Shown piece after piece: positions 1-12,200 of a stretch of 64,000 nt of DNA. The notes under the pieces were generated by a model that saw nothing but the letters and a program-made list of their open reading frames with translations, was not told the DNA's origin and made no database searches. How positions within the stretch are numbered: the first letter of the stretch is position 1; each line of letters begins with the position of its first letter. Origin of the DNA: Haliclona indistincta (taxonomy: Eukaryota > Porifera > Demospongiae > Haplosclerida > Chalinidae); NCBI GenBank assembly GCA_964017065.1, contig OZ024783.1, forward strand, positions 16,502,561-16,566,560. Direction: 5' to 3'. The position numbers and the translations under genes are program-made.

Positions 1-73
1 CGCAGATCGATAGACTGTGAGGCGTCAGACCAAGACGCAGCCAACATTACTATCACTTGGCAGAGACCAGACA
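1..73 (+). CDS. Partial exon, probable FN3-like extracellular domain (5' end outside window)
   Basis: Frame 1 is open from the first base and reaches a GTGAGT donor at 74-79, leaving phase 1. The peptide contains the stretch ITITWQRP, which resembles the B strand of a fibronectin type III domain. It lies upstream of, and on the same strand as, the FN3/transmembrane exons at 1464-2535, so it may be an earlier exon of that gene. The join cannot be proved because the exons between are unclear. Confidence 0.35.
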
Positions 74-550
74 GTGAGTGCAAGCTGGTGAAAGTTAGCA
101 AAGCAAAAACCATCGTTCTCAATACTAGATATTGATCAGCTGAAAAGCTATCGGCTAGAAGCTCTAACAGAAGTAAATTCAAGATGCACATCAGGAATAA
201 GCATTTTCATTGATGATATCAGCTCGGTAGGTCCGGCACAGCATGAAAGTGCATAGTCATGCATGTGCATAGCAGCATCAGTGAAGGCTAACGGTAACAT
301 GGAAAGCCTTGTTTTCAAAGGCACCGCCAGTGGTATATATTTCAGATATTCCACAGGAAATCACATGACTCTCACTGGGCAAAAAAGATCAATGAAATGA
401 TCTATACCTCCCAGAGAGAAAAGTAGGAAGGGGTGAGAGTTGTGAGTCAACCTCACCAGTAACTACGAAGTGTGTGCAAGTCGCCCTTATTGATAGAAAC
501 CTACAGACATCAGCGGGCATAGTGGTTGCCATAGTGTAACTAAATATAGG

Positions 551-982
551 TTAGACGATGGATTCGAGGTGTCTGCGGGATTTAGATCACCGCGGAAACC
601 GATGTTTTAGACGTCCCGAGCGCGTAGCGCGAGGGCGTCTATTTCGGTTTCCAAGGTGAGCTAAATCTCCTAGGCACCGAGAATCTATCGTCTGAGGTGT
701 TTAGACCATACCTGCGCTTAAGCAAACGAAGCGCTCGCGGTAGTAGAGAGCCCAGAGAAGTTCCCAGAGTCAACCGAAAGCCCGTTTTCAAACGATGGCA
801 GTATAAACTCGCGTGCGTTTTTCGACGACGCCATGTTGTTGTGGTTATTAATGACGTGGTTAATTAAAGGTGTTCTAAGCAAACTTCAGCGGTGTACTAA
901 GTGAAATCAGCGGTGTTCTACTTGATTTAGAACACCTCTGGCTGACCAATCAAATTGAAGAATTACATTGAAGTATGGTCTA
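551..982. mobile_element. Non-autonomous repeat E, copy in the receptor gene
   Basis: The 430-bp block is nearly identical to the outer parts of the element at 27610-34425, in the same orientation. Its ends share an inverted TTAGAC(G/C)AT, and it has a GC-rich hairpin (GAGCGCGTAGCGCGAGG) near 620-640. No coding potential was seen. It lies in a probable intron of the FN3 receptor gene. The second copy shows that E is mobile or was copied as a unit, but no target duplication is evident here. Confidence 0.6.
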
Positions 983-1279
983 ACACATAATATACATCAG
1001 TGCAAGGGCTAATAAACTGATGTTTTGTCTGGTTCTCCATAGAATACAACAGAGTACACTATGAGTATCAGAAACAGTAGTGATCCTTATCCTCGACTGC
1101 ATTGTGACTACAACATTATGGTAAACAGTACCATAGTAATACATGATACATGATTGATTTTTCTCAGGTGATTTCAAATTCATTACAACATTGGTTTACT
1201 AGCTCATCAATAATCCACAGAATGAATACAATACCTTATATCAATGATTCATGCAGTGGTATTTTCGACTATTCTATGG

Positions 1280-1425
1280 CTACATATAATTACACTGTCA
1301 CGTGGTGACTGCTACCAAACGATTGCCCAAACAGATTCATTGTTCCATCTTACTCTGTCACACTTCAACACGCAGATAGGTTTGGAGAGCTTATAATTAA
1401 TACGTCCTTATGTGAGTTTAATACA
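1280..1425 (+). pseudogene. Candidate FN3 exon with in-frame stop
   Basis: The frame contains YNYTVTW, then a TGA at 1306-1308, then a continuing FN3-like stretch ending NTSLCEF. A tryptophan before a proline-rich loop is typical of FN3 strand B, so the TGA appears to interrupt a former domain. Alternatively the donor lies just before the stop and the pieces are separate exons. The splice limits are not certain. If the exon is used, the copy A receptor is also damaged. Confidence 0.3.
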
Positions 1426-1463
1426 AGTTGATTGGATGCTATAGTATGATACTCCCTGAACAG

Positions 1464-2535
1464 GTCCGTCCACCATCAGACTTTACTTATACAGTATCAG
1501 GGATAGTTCCACTAGGAGACGAAGAATATCAATTTCTAGTGAGTTGATTCAGACTGACATCAATATTGAGTTCATTCACTCGAGATTTGATCACAGATTG
1601 TTCCATCAAAGGATCCAGCTCTCTCAACGATATGTAATGTGAAGGCTCGTCCATTTCCTCCTTCTCCTCTCACTAACGTCACTGCAAAATGGCTTCCACT
1701 GCCCGATGTGGGTAGATACATACTCTCAGTTCACTGGGACAGCCCAGAGCAGCCAGTCGGTGTACTCAAAGAGTATGGGTTATGGATTGGACGGCAATCT
1801 CTATCACCAAAGGCAAATCCTCGAGTAGAACCAGATATCAGTGTTAAGCAAGTACCTTCAATACCGGCGAGTCAATGATCTAGTACCATTATACCAGTGC
1901 TTGATCTCTCATGTAGGCGCAGGATCAGGCGTACAATGACTCGGGCACAATATACAAACGACTTTATGGTGTTGAACCATTACACATACAAGTTAGTGAG
2001 ACTAAGCAGTAAGTTATTAACTGCATGTATACTGTCATATTTAGATGAGAGCCACAAATGAAATATGTGAGCTCATTACTCCAACTTGTTTCAGTGACTG
2101 GAGTGAGGCAGTGATTCTACCAGTGCCTATGCCTCCTCTACCAACAATAGTGTTACCTATACACGATATAACAACATCAGTGAGCAGGTCACCAGCTGTC
2201 ACTGTGACTGTTACACCAGGTAACAGCTGCACAATGACCTCACTAAGGATGAGTGATATGACTATCTTTTTTGAATAGTTCCATCACAGGGTCACAGCTT
2301 GCCTTCCTTTGTGTATGGAGTCATAGTTGGCTGTGTGGTAGTGCTATTCATTATAGGACTCCTATGTTCTGTAATGGTGATATTTTGCCTTCGTTATCGC
2401 AGAAGAAATCGGTATCTTGCTAGCTTCAAAGTGAGCGGCCTAATGCATTACCAGAGTCTACTAACGATTGACACCTTTTAAACAATACAGGATGCCAATG
2501 ACAACCCAATGTACACAAGGAGTGTAGTGACGTGA
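1464..2535 (+). CDS. FN3-domain single-pass membrane receptor, 3' half (copy A)
   Basis: Six exons join in one open frame: 1464-1538, 1597-1851, 1917-1991, 2045-2219, 2279-2430 and 2491-2535 (777 nt, 258 residues plus TGA). Exons 1-4 look like FN3 sequence and end in FSDWSEA, resembling the WS-type motif at the end of cytokine-receptor FN3 domains. A proline-rich linker follows. Exon 5 has a hydrophobic run of about 25 residues (VYGVIVGCVVVLFIIGLL) followed by the basic stop-transfer RYRRRNR. The last exon adds a 14-residue tail ending TRSVVT. No kinase or other signalling domain is seen inside. All internal borders are GT..AG. The 5' part is missing or disrupted (stop at 1306-1308). The ligand is unknown. 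Some exon limits could differ, notably the donor at 1992. Confidence 0.55.
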
Positions 2536-2939
2536 ACAGAGAAGCCAAGAGAAAAATTCATTGGGATTAAAATTTTAATTCTCAAATGAGTATTGTAATT
2601 GTGAACAATAACTATAACTAAAACCTAATTTTTGTAAGGGTCCTTGTTAGCAACAACAAACTAATAACTAAGAATTATTACCAGACTGAACTTTTACAAT
2701 AAAAATATATAGACCAACAAGTACTTATTGTAAAGTGGTTATAAAGGCGAAAACCAATCATGTGAGACACGATTGATAGCATCTTTTTCATGTGATTGCT
2801 GTAATACAACATGTTTCAAGATCTTATCACAGCTAGGAAGGTAATTCAGTTATTTCTATTAAAAAGCAACACGGCTCACTAGCACGCTATTAACAATAAC
2901 AATAATTCAAAATAACTAAAATAATTATGCTGTCAATAT

Positions 2940-4050
2940 TGAGCACATTAATTCTCCCTCTCTCCCTCCTTCCCTCCCTCACCGCTATAGTTGTTAGTAT
3001 TGTTCTAGCTAGATCATCTTAGTTCACTCACTCACTGGCTCTCTTCTCATAATACTCATCCTCCTTCTCTCTCAATATCTGGTGCTTCATCTCTTCCTCC
3101 TTCAGTAGCAAACAATACCGTCCCAACACGATTAGTAGTTTAGTACACAATGACATGAAACATAAACAGTATTTATAGATTTGTGGTATGAAGAGTACAG
3201 TTATGTTTTGTGACTATAGTGTTTATTTACAATATTACGCTCTATTTGTTCATTAGTGACTACAATGCTGCTTTGACTGAACTACTGAAACTAGAGAAAA
3301 TGAACTACGAACTCTGCAACTCGAAGGTGCTGTACTGGAGTACATAAACAGCGCCATATAGCCTGCAAATTATTTTGATGAGCCCTAAAATATCTTGAAG
3401 TACGTAGCACATGATTCATTGACACAGAATAATGATACGTATGTACTCATGCTATACTAATGAATATCATTACATTGTACCATAACAATGAGTTCACTAT
3501 AATTATTTTGAGCAGCTAATGAAGGAGAGATGAAGTGAGAGATGGAGGAGAAGATGATTAGCTACAATTGAATGACCAGACTCTCACTAGCTGAGAAAGA
3601 GACCAAGCTCCTCCACTGCCAGGACAAACTACTGTGAGCTGATTCTCCTTTCTCAGTATTAGTAAGCGAAATTCTTTTTTTTCAAAATAGCACATAATTA
3701 TGTGCTCAAGATTTCTATACGTTTGCTATTATTTTAATCTATTTGGTATTTTCCACACCATTACTGTCACTCTCTCTCTCTCAGTGGGTTTCGACTGTCT
3801 TTTGCTCACTTAATTTATTGATAGAAGTAACACCCTCTCGGTACCGGATGAGGGTGCGGCTGTTTGTCTATGATGCAGCAACTAGTGAACACAGGTACCA
3901 TACAACAAGACCAGGAGAAGGAGGAAGAACGGTGAGAGATGAACACACACATGTATACAGCTGTAGACTCATTCCCAGACTGACCACATCAGAACAAGGC
4001 TGCTATCATAAAGGTAACGTTGTGTTGTTGTGTTTTATCAAATTTTGACA
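2940..4050 (+). pseudogene. Decayed coiled-coil-like exons (copy A)
   Basis: The segment recurs at 22320-23380 and 41200-42290. It carries polypyrimidine tracts followed by AG, and short exon-like blocks. One block near 3255-3345 reads as acidic heptad-like sequence (ELRTLQLEGAVLE) in one frame and as a different peptide in another. Another, after a CTCTCTCAG acceptor near 3784, contains MRVRLFVYDAATSEH. Stops and frameshifts interrupt every frame, at different places in each copy. No family was recognised. This may be the 5' part of an ancestral ankyrin/ROCO gene. Confidence 0.3.
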
Positions 4051-5447
4051 TGTGGTTGAGTGATAAAATGTGATAATATGGAACAGCTACACTCATGTAA
4101 TGATGCTCATGTGATATGCTTCTCAATACATGCGTAACTACATCATAACTTCATCATCATCATGACGAAAATTAGATATGTTAAAAGAAATAGAAGCATA
4201 ACATTGAAGTATCAATCCACATTAGCTCAATGGTACATGCATGTTATGAACAGATCAACCATAAAACTCTGAGCTGAAATGGAGACAGCATGGCGGAGGA
4301 ACAGGATGTGTTTCATGTTTCAGCTCTGAAATGAGGACACCTTGTTAACCAGAGAAACATGTTAGTGTTCAGATTATAGTGAGATTCCACTGTATTGTAA
4401 AGCTACTGTAGAATGAGATAGTTAAATAACTTGTAAATAACGCTTCCATTAATTATGTATAAACTCATCTGAGTATGGAGTGTATGAATCACACTAGGCA
4501 ATATCTATGAACTAAGTGTTCTTCACTTAGTCAAAGTTAAATCATCATAGCAATGCAATTATTAGCTCCATAACACGTACTATGACTGCATACTGTTACC
4601 AACAAACAAACTCTCATACCTTTGCAACCAAAGTGCTGAAAAGAATAGTGCTGGAACCAAACTGTATAGCTAAAGATACCGCTTTATACCATAGCACAAA
4701 GAAACGAAATCACATGTACGATCGTTTTCCTCCTAAAAATACTTGTATTGGGTCACATACATGTATGAACACTGTTTGTAGTTCACACTATTATTAATAC
4801 ATACTATTTATCGTCCCACTAATAGTGAGCTGGGTCTACTGTACTTGTATAAAGCATCTTAGTAAGCCACAATGTTCTATTTGTTGTTGGTATCTTATTG
4901 AGTAGTGTGGGTTGGGTACATGATTCAAATACCTAGTGAGTAATATCATGACCACATAATAAGAGTTATCATAACTGCATGTGTGGTAGTCAAGTACCAT
5001 GTAGTGGAATTTTGGAGAGTCAAAATTTCTGTACAAATTTTAACAATGGTATAAATGTGATTTGAAATAATTATGCACAGAGTGATGGTGTAACTGATGT
5101 TTCAGAACATAATTTATGTTAGTACATTTCACATTCCTATAGCTCAAACACTTTATATCATGATCTGAGTATGAGCTGGTGTGTACAGTATCACACTATA
5201 GAATTATTATTACAACAATATCAAACTGATTGTGAACTACTTGTAAAGCTAGTCATGTGATCTTCATTGTAACCAGCTCATAATAACATTGTGTGATACA
5301 GCACATGTCACTGAATATGATTATCACTTCTCTTGTGACGTGTAGACCGACAAAAGAGCTGACCCAGAGAGCAAGCTAGGAATGATGGTGTAGCAGACAT
5401 GAACGATTTCTCTTCTCTCCTCTGAGGACCACACCATCATCTCAACT

Positions 5448-5938
5448 GTGACCTATGATGGGAGTGTCAAAATGGCGGCACCTAACATTAATCGAACTGA
5501 TAGCGAAGAAGACAGAGCTAGTGAGCAAGTTCCTCTACATAATGGCGGACAAGATACAGAACTGAGTGATCAAAGACTAAGTAGTGATAACCGAACGATG
5601 CTCTTATATTCAAACCACCAACAAAGAATAGAAAAACAAGTAAAATTAATTTTTACTGATTCAACAAATTACCAAAAACAGAACAAGAAGTGCTTGACAT
5701 GACTAGCATTGAATCATCTTTCAATGATGGAGAGAGTGATGAACACAGCACTGCAGTGCCGTCAACACTGACAAGATTAAGGAGAGTGAGTGATAGAGAG
5801 GGTAGTGCAGCACAGACCATGACTACCACTACCAGTAGTGAGCTGGAGTTCAGACGAGATCTAGCTGCCCTGGACACTGACATTGCACGACTACAAGTGC
5901 ACTTTCAAGTAGCTCTACAACCCTTACAGCAGTCTTGA
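5448..5938 (+). CDS. Conserved unknown segment in two overlapping frames (copy A)
   Basis: An open frame starts at an ATG (MTYDGSVKMAAPN) and runs to 5702. A second frame continues from about 5650 to 5938 with acidic, serine/threonine-rich sequence and a helical end (DIARLQVHFQVA). The second frame passes through KTEQEVLDM in copy A but has stops at that place in copies B (26192-26531) and C (43629-43914). A frameshift or unrecognised intron would be needed to join the parts. It lies 300 bp before the first ankyrin-gene exon and may be an upstream exon or an independent small gene. No domain was recognised. Confidence 0.3.
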
Positions 5939-6243
5939 TCTGATCATCATAATGTACCTGTACCTGCATGCAATAATTTATTGAGCTATAACACATTATT
6001 ATGTGTATTTTATATGCTAACACTTACCTGGATCAACAACAGCATTATTAGTCTAGTTATGAATAATTATCATTATACATGACAAATTTTTCGTTAAAAT
6101 TTTGTTCAAAAATTTTAAAGTCTAATTAATTTTTTGCATTTCTGGTAACACGCCCCCTTCTCTCGATTATCACGCCCCAGCTTCTCCCTTCTCCGCCCTT
6201 CTCTCTCCCCCTTCTCTCGCATCAGTAGCTGTTTTCTAGTGAA

Positions 6244-9200
6244 ATGACTTCTCTGAGCCAGGACCAGTTGGTAAGAGATAGAATACTGTATTCTACTAGC
6301 ACTGTCACCGCAATAAGCTGTGGTATCAGCGAGCGAGCTTGAGCTGGTTGAGCCTTGCCCGTACGGGCGGGCCCGCGCGAGGACTGAAGCTGATTATTCA
6401 GTCCGGTTCAGCCTGGAGGCTAGCTAGGCTCCTGTAGTGCAGTCCACAAGGACCTGCTCACTGTGTATCCGACGTAGTAGCCGCCGCTTCGCTTGAGGAT
6501 ACTGTAATATTGCATGAATATTAATGATTTAGGTCACGATGTGATCAGTAGTTGTTAGAGAGTCTAGCAATCACTGTCTGATCTAATACTGCTTACATTA
6601 TGTTGTGCTCTACTCACAGAATAGGAAACTGTATGATGCTTCTCGTGGTGGTAATGTCAGTAGAGTGAGTGAGTTGATAGCGAGAGGAGCTCATGTTAAC
6701 TATCATCATCGTGATGAGTTCAATGTGAGTATTGTTAGTGGTCACATGATGCTAGTAACAGATCCACACATGAGTATCTACTACCACACACAGTCAGTGG
6801 TTGAGTATTTGGTTCTGTATGTGTGTTAGTGCAGTGGCATATCCAGGATTTGAATAAGGAGGGTCCTCACACTCTGTAATTGTTAGTTATACACAAAATA
6901 GCATTGTGTATTCAAGACAAAGAGCACTTAGCCTACATTGACAAGTGATGTTTTTGTTCAACACTGATGACTCCAGACCAGATTAATTTTTATGAATATT
7001 ATTAGTGACATAGCAACTGTTCGCATAGCAAATTGCTTGATAAGGGAGTGCTTGAGCACTGAGAGCACCCTTGTAGATACGTCCCTATTAGTGTGTCCAT
7101 CATTGACTACATGTACTGTACATGTGAGCTAGCCCCACCCTACATTGTTGTTACACCTGACAAAGGGTTCACAACAAACTAGTTGACTTTGTCTCAGCAT
7201 CGATCAGGCTATAAATGGAGTGTGTTTGGTGAGCCTGAGTGAGAGCTGACTGCATGATCTGAGCTGGTATTTACTGAGCTGTGTTGATCAGTCTCAGTAG
7301 CACCATATTATCATTGCCTCGATCATGTGCTAGCTGTAGCCTGTCCTCTCTCTGTTCATCAGTCTCAACATGTGTACTCTTGTTTGTCAGCTCTACTGTC
7401 GTGAAGAACCACACACGATGCCTTGTGATGATCTGTGCACTTGCTCAGTCTGACTGCCTAATACACAATGTGTGATCAACATGTGGTAAAATACTGTCCA
7501 ATCAATAAGAACACAAGATCATTAATTTTATGGAATGATGTAGGCATAGATAGATACATCACAGAGGACACTGTTTGATCAGTGTGGGACTTGCTATATT
7601 GAACAACAGTGGATTATGTAGCATATTGAATTGTTTATTAATAATCACTGTGTTGTTGTTATCATTCTCTACTATTATACAGTGGACACCACTTATCGTT
7701 AGCTCAAGGAATGGACACTCTCAGGTTGTTAGACATTTACTGTCGCAACCTGAGATAGACATCAACGCCAGTAGTAAGGTATGTTAGATTGTCACAGTAC
7801 AATCACTGATAATACCGGCACGATAGCATTCATAGCTAGCAGATTATTGCAGTACATGTTGAATGATAATAGTATTTGATGTCTTGCCTGGATTTGGAGC
7901 ATGTTAACAATGTTAGCTCAAACATAACGGTACACTGTTAAAAATGGGGTGTCACTGCGACACCCCTGTTTGTCATTTTTCCACGGGTCCACTGACAAAA
8001 CTAGTTTTAAACGGTTTTAAACTGACAATCTAGGGTGTCACACACTGTGGTGTCAGTGTGACACCCTAGATTGTCAGTTTAAAACCGTTTAAAACTAGTT
8101 TTGTCAGTGGACCCGTGGAAAAATGACAAACAGGGGTGTCGCAGTGACAGTGTGACACCCTAGATTGTCAGTTTAAAACCGTTTAAAACTAGTTTTGTCA
8201 GTGGACCCGTGGAAAAATGACAAACAGGGGTGTCGCAGTGACACCCCATTTTTAACAGTGTAGTAATGGTAACGGTACGTTCATAAAGGCACCATGTGTT
8301 CAGCACTTGTCCAAATGAGCTGGAACAATAGCACAGAGGAGTCAAGTATATTCATTCTCGAGTACTTCCCTCCTGTCAAGAAGATATCGTTTCAACTGCT
8401 AGTGTTGGTACACAAGATGTTTATTGTGCAAGCATGTTATACAGAAAGACTATTTCAAATAATAAGTGTTCGGCATACTAAAGTGGAATCTAATAAAGCT
8501 GAACACCGGGTTTTATCGCTATTTTACTGACAGCAAATGGGCTAGCTAGGAGACACATTGATTCTCTAGCACTATAAATTGCACTGCAGATTTTGTTTTT
8601 ATAATTTGCTTGTGCATACAGGCTGTCATACTGTCACTATCCCAACATGTCTATATAGAACTGTGTCTTGATTATAGCTAGTTGTTTAGTTGTGGTTTAT
8701 AAAACAGCTGTATATAGTACGACTTACTTATCTCACTAACCATGCTTCTAAGTTGCATGAGTGCTAATGACCGCCTGTCAGTAGTGTGCAGACTAGTGTG
8801 CTCTCAGTCTAGTTGCTGACCCTCTCCACACCTATCAATAGGCATAGCGAGGGTCAGCAGCTAGACTATAGCATGCTATATAATGGCTCTCGAGGCACGA
8901 GATTGTGCATACGTATAGCTTTAACCCTTTAACCCTTTAACTACTAAATTATCTTGCTGAAATTTTAACCTCGTAAATGCTGACCACTTCTATCGTGAAT
9001 ATCTCGTGTGTCTTTTGTGCTACTGGTCTCAAATTTGCGTCCTTTTACGCCAATGAGTAGCCGCATTTGCCCATACTCAAGTCGGTCGATATGCCCCTCC
9101 CACTTCGAAAGTGAACCCAATGAAGTGCAGCGACCTCGTCAAATTTTGCTCAAAGTTAGTACTTTGGGGCTGGCTACTGAAAAGTACATGTAATAGCAGT

Positions 9201-12200
9201 GGTTTTGGTCAATGTAATATGTAGCCCAGATCGTAGAGAATGCGCCAAAATGTGTTTTCCGAGCACCCGAAGCCATAAAACGTCCAAATTTTCTTGGCGG
9301 CCATTTTTTTTTTCCTAAAATGTTGTGAAATTTGCACTGAAACCATAGAAAATGCCGAAGCCAATACGTTTGAGCAGGGGGCGCGCTGAAAACCGGTCAA
9401 TTTTTTGTGGTTATTTGTATTTGGCTTAATTTTGGGATATTTTAGCACTTTTTCATAAAGTTATGCTGTCTGAAGTATGTATGACGCACAATTGCGTCAT
9501 TAGGGCTTAAAGGGTTAAGGCCTATAGCGGCTTTAGCCGCCATAATTGACTCCACCTACTCTAGACGTCATAAAAAGTGCAAAAACTGCTCTAGAAAGGT
9601 CAAATCAAGTTTATTTGCAAAAGATGACTTTACCTGAAAAAAAAACACCTGTGTTTCGGCGCGCCCTCCCCACTCAAACGTACAGCACGGGGGGAATTTT
9701 AAAGGGGGGTGTCCCCCCGTTAACCCGGGGTTCGAAGGGGCGGAGCCCCTCGCCACTTTTGGCATTTTTAAGGCTTCAGGATGCCCAGAAATGCATACTT
9801 GAGCATGGAATATGGTCTAAACTATGCTGTTTGCTCACCTGGACACCACCAGGTTTTTGTATCAGTCACAAGGGCTAAACGAAGACCAAAATTGGCTGAA
9901 AAATGACGAGGTCGCAGCACTTAAGCGGCTTCAGTTCCGAAGTGGGAGTAGCCAACTCAGAGTTTAGTACATGGTTGTAAACTCTGACATACCAGGAAAC
10001 AACAGTGCTAGTTTGGAACAGCTAACATACTGCATGTTATAGAAAATGCAAGACAAACTTTCAGTTTAGAGGAAGTCGAATTTTCGTCAAAATAATTCAG
10101 TCCCTAAAGAGTTAATGCTATCGGTTTTAAAGCAGGTCAACTTTGTCGCATGGTTGTGAACTGAAATATAAAACATGGTCGAATCAGGACAAGTTGTAAA
10201 TCGGGTCATAACATAGACACTATGTGTCATACTGTACTGGTACACAAGCCATCGCCTGATACTGTAATACACTAGTTACTGTGTTATTACCAACAAGACC
10301 AGTTACCATGTGTTGTGCTTGACACCACTTCACACTCAATAACCGTGTGCTCTTCACTTGTTGTTTATTCTATAGTATGGATATTCAGCACTTCATTACA
10401 GTGCAGCCAATGGTAAAGCATCTGTAGCTGAGCTACTGACTGCTGCTGGTGCGGCCATTGATGCAACCACTAATGTGAGTACTTGTGTGTCTAGTGATAC
10501 TGATATGTTGTGTTGTTGAACAAAGCTGTTCTCATGAAATACAATACAACTACTATACTATCGTAAAGTGCTTACTGTAGATTACACCATACATGTAGAT
10601 ACATGAGTTGGTGATGGTAGTATTTGCCTGAATAATGTGTAATTATAGTTTAACCTGGCTACCGAGGTGCATGGTACACGATATAACCACCCACGCGGTT
10701 ATATCGCGTACTGTCGAAGTAGCCATGGGTTAGCTTAGGAGGCTCGAGAGTAGTGTTGTTATATAGTTACTGATCAAAGTGCTCAAGGTGGTAGAGCCTC
10801 CTTTTAAGTCAGCAGAGGCGAATAACAACACTGCATTGCTGAATGTCAGCAGTGTAATCTTGTGTGTGGTTTTAGATCACGCCGTCTTGTTGCTATAAGG
10901 TGTTGCTATGTGACGTCACTTCTGGAAATACTCGTATTGTACATGGGATACGAGATATAACCACTGAGCAGCCTTATCTTATGTTCGCCTGAGCTACAAT
11001 AGCCATTATTCACAAATTAGAGTATGATACCATACAAGATCAAAGGCGCCGACAGTGCTCTATATTCCATAGTACGCACTGCCCATTGTTCAAACAGTGC
11101 TCTATTTTCCACCGCAGTGCTCTATCTACCAGGTGTTAACATGCCGATATGCAGTGAATTTAATTACAAAATACATGCGATGAAACACAAACAACTTTCA
11201 TTTTGATAAAATACTAAAACAATGTCGAACAGAGACTCTATTCAGTGTCTTTAACAGCAATCAAAAGGCCAGAAGAAAGCTAGATAGGAGGGCCACGCCG
11301 TTAGCAATGTAGGTGACGTCAGGTTTATCCAGGGCGCTACAGCTTCTCAAAGACAGGATGAAACCGGAAAGTAGCTACATGGCAGCGTAGCAAGTAGCTC
11401 GGCGTCACTGCTGATGTACGTTCGATGGATACTTTCATCCACGAGGTTCGGTGAAGTCGTTCCTCACTGATTCATGATTCCTTCATAGCTTTAGCCCACT
11501 GGTAGTTAGATAAATAAGACACGTCTTCTTTTCTGGTGTTGAATTCTCTGCTCCTATCATATTCCCAAGTCGAAATCACAGCGCTCTCGTCCACAGCTAC
11601 CGTCCACCATGTGCTCGTGTAACGATTTCCGTATAATTCCGTAAATTCCCACAATGGTAGCGTTTATACTGGACTGTCTTCGGCCTGCTAGCAGTATCCC
11701 TTATGGTAATTGTACAAGGTCACACTCTAAACCTGTTAAAGCACCGCTCTTCTCGTGCTCTACGCAATATAATAGCACTCGGGTCGTGTCTCGAGACAAA
11801 TAGAGCACTCGCCTTCGGCTCGTGCTCTATTTGCCTCTCGCCACGCCCCTCGTGCTATTATATTGCGTAGAGCACTCGGAGCGGTGCTTTAACTAGTACG
11901 TAAAACCATTTCTCCTGTAGCTGAGAATCTTGATGTTGCGATATAAAGAAATGCTATGAGTACTGTAAATGAAATTCTAGAAACTATGTGATACCAGTGA
12001 GCAAAACTGCTATGTACCAGTGGTCCTACATCCGCTCAAGAGACAGTGCGTGTCCTCTCCAACATAGCGCTGCACAACGAGCATTTTGTTTCATGTCCAT
12101 TGTAATTTTTGTAACAAAAACTGGCGAACAGTACCCATCACGATGAAGCTTATACCCAACATCTCTGCCTGAAGCTTTGCAGAACTAGATAGTGCCCAAG

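Noticed and set aside
8294..8530. 78-codon frame also open in copy B (35294-35530)
   Set aside because: It lies in intron 3 of the ankyrin gene, shows no domain, and is frameshifted in copy C. Its preservation is explained by recent duplication.
9546..9878. 110-codon frame on the + strand
   Set aside because: It lies inside MITE Y; the repeat at 46307-46920 does not keep the frame.
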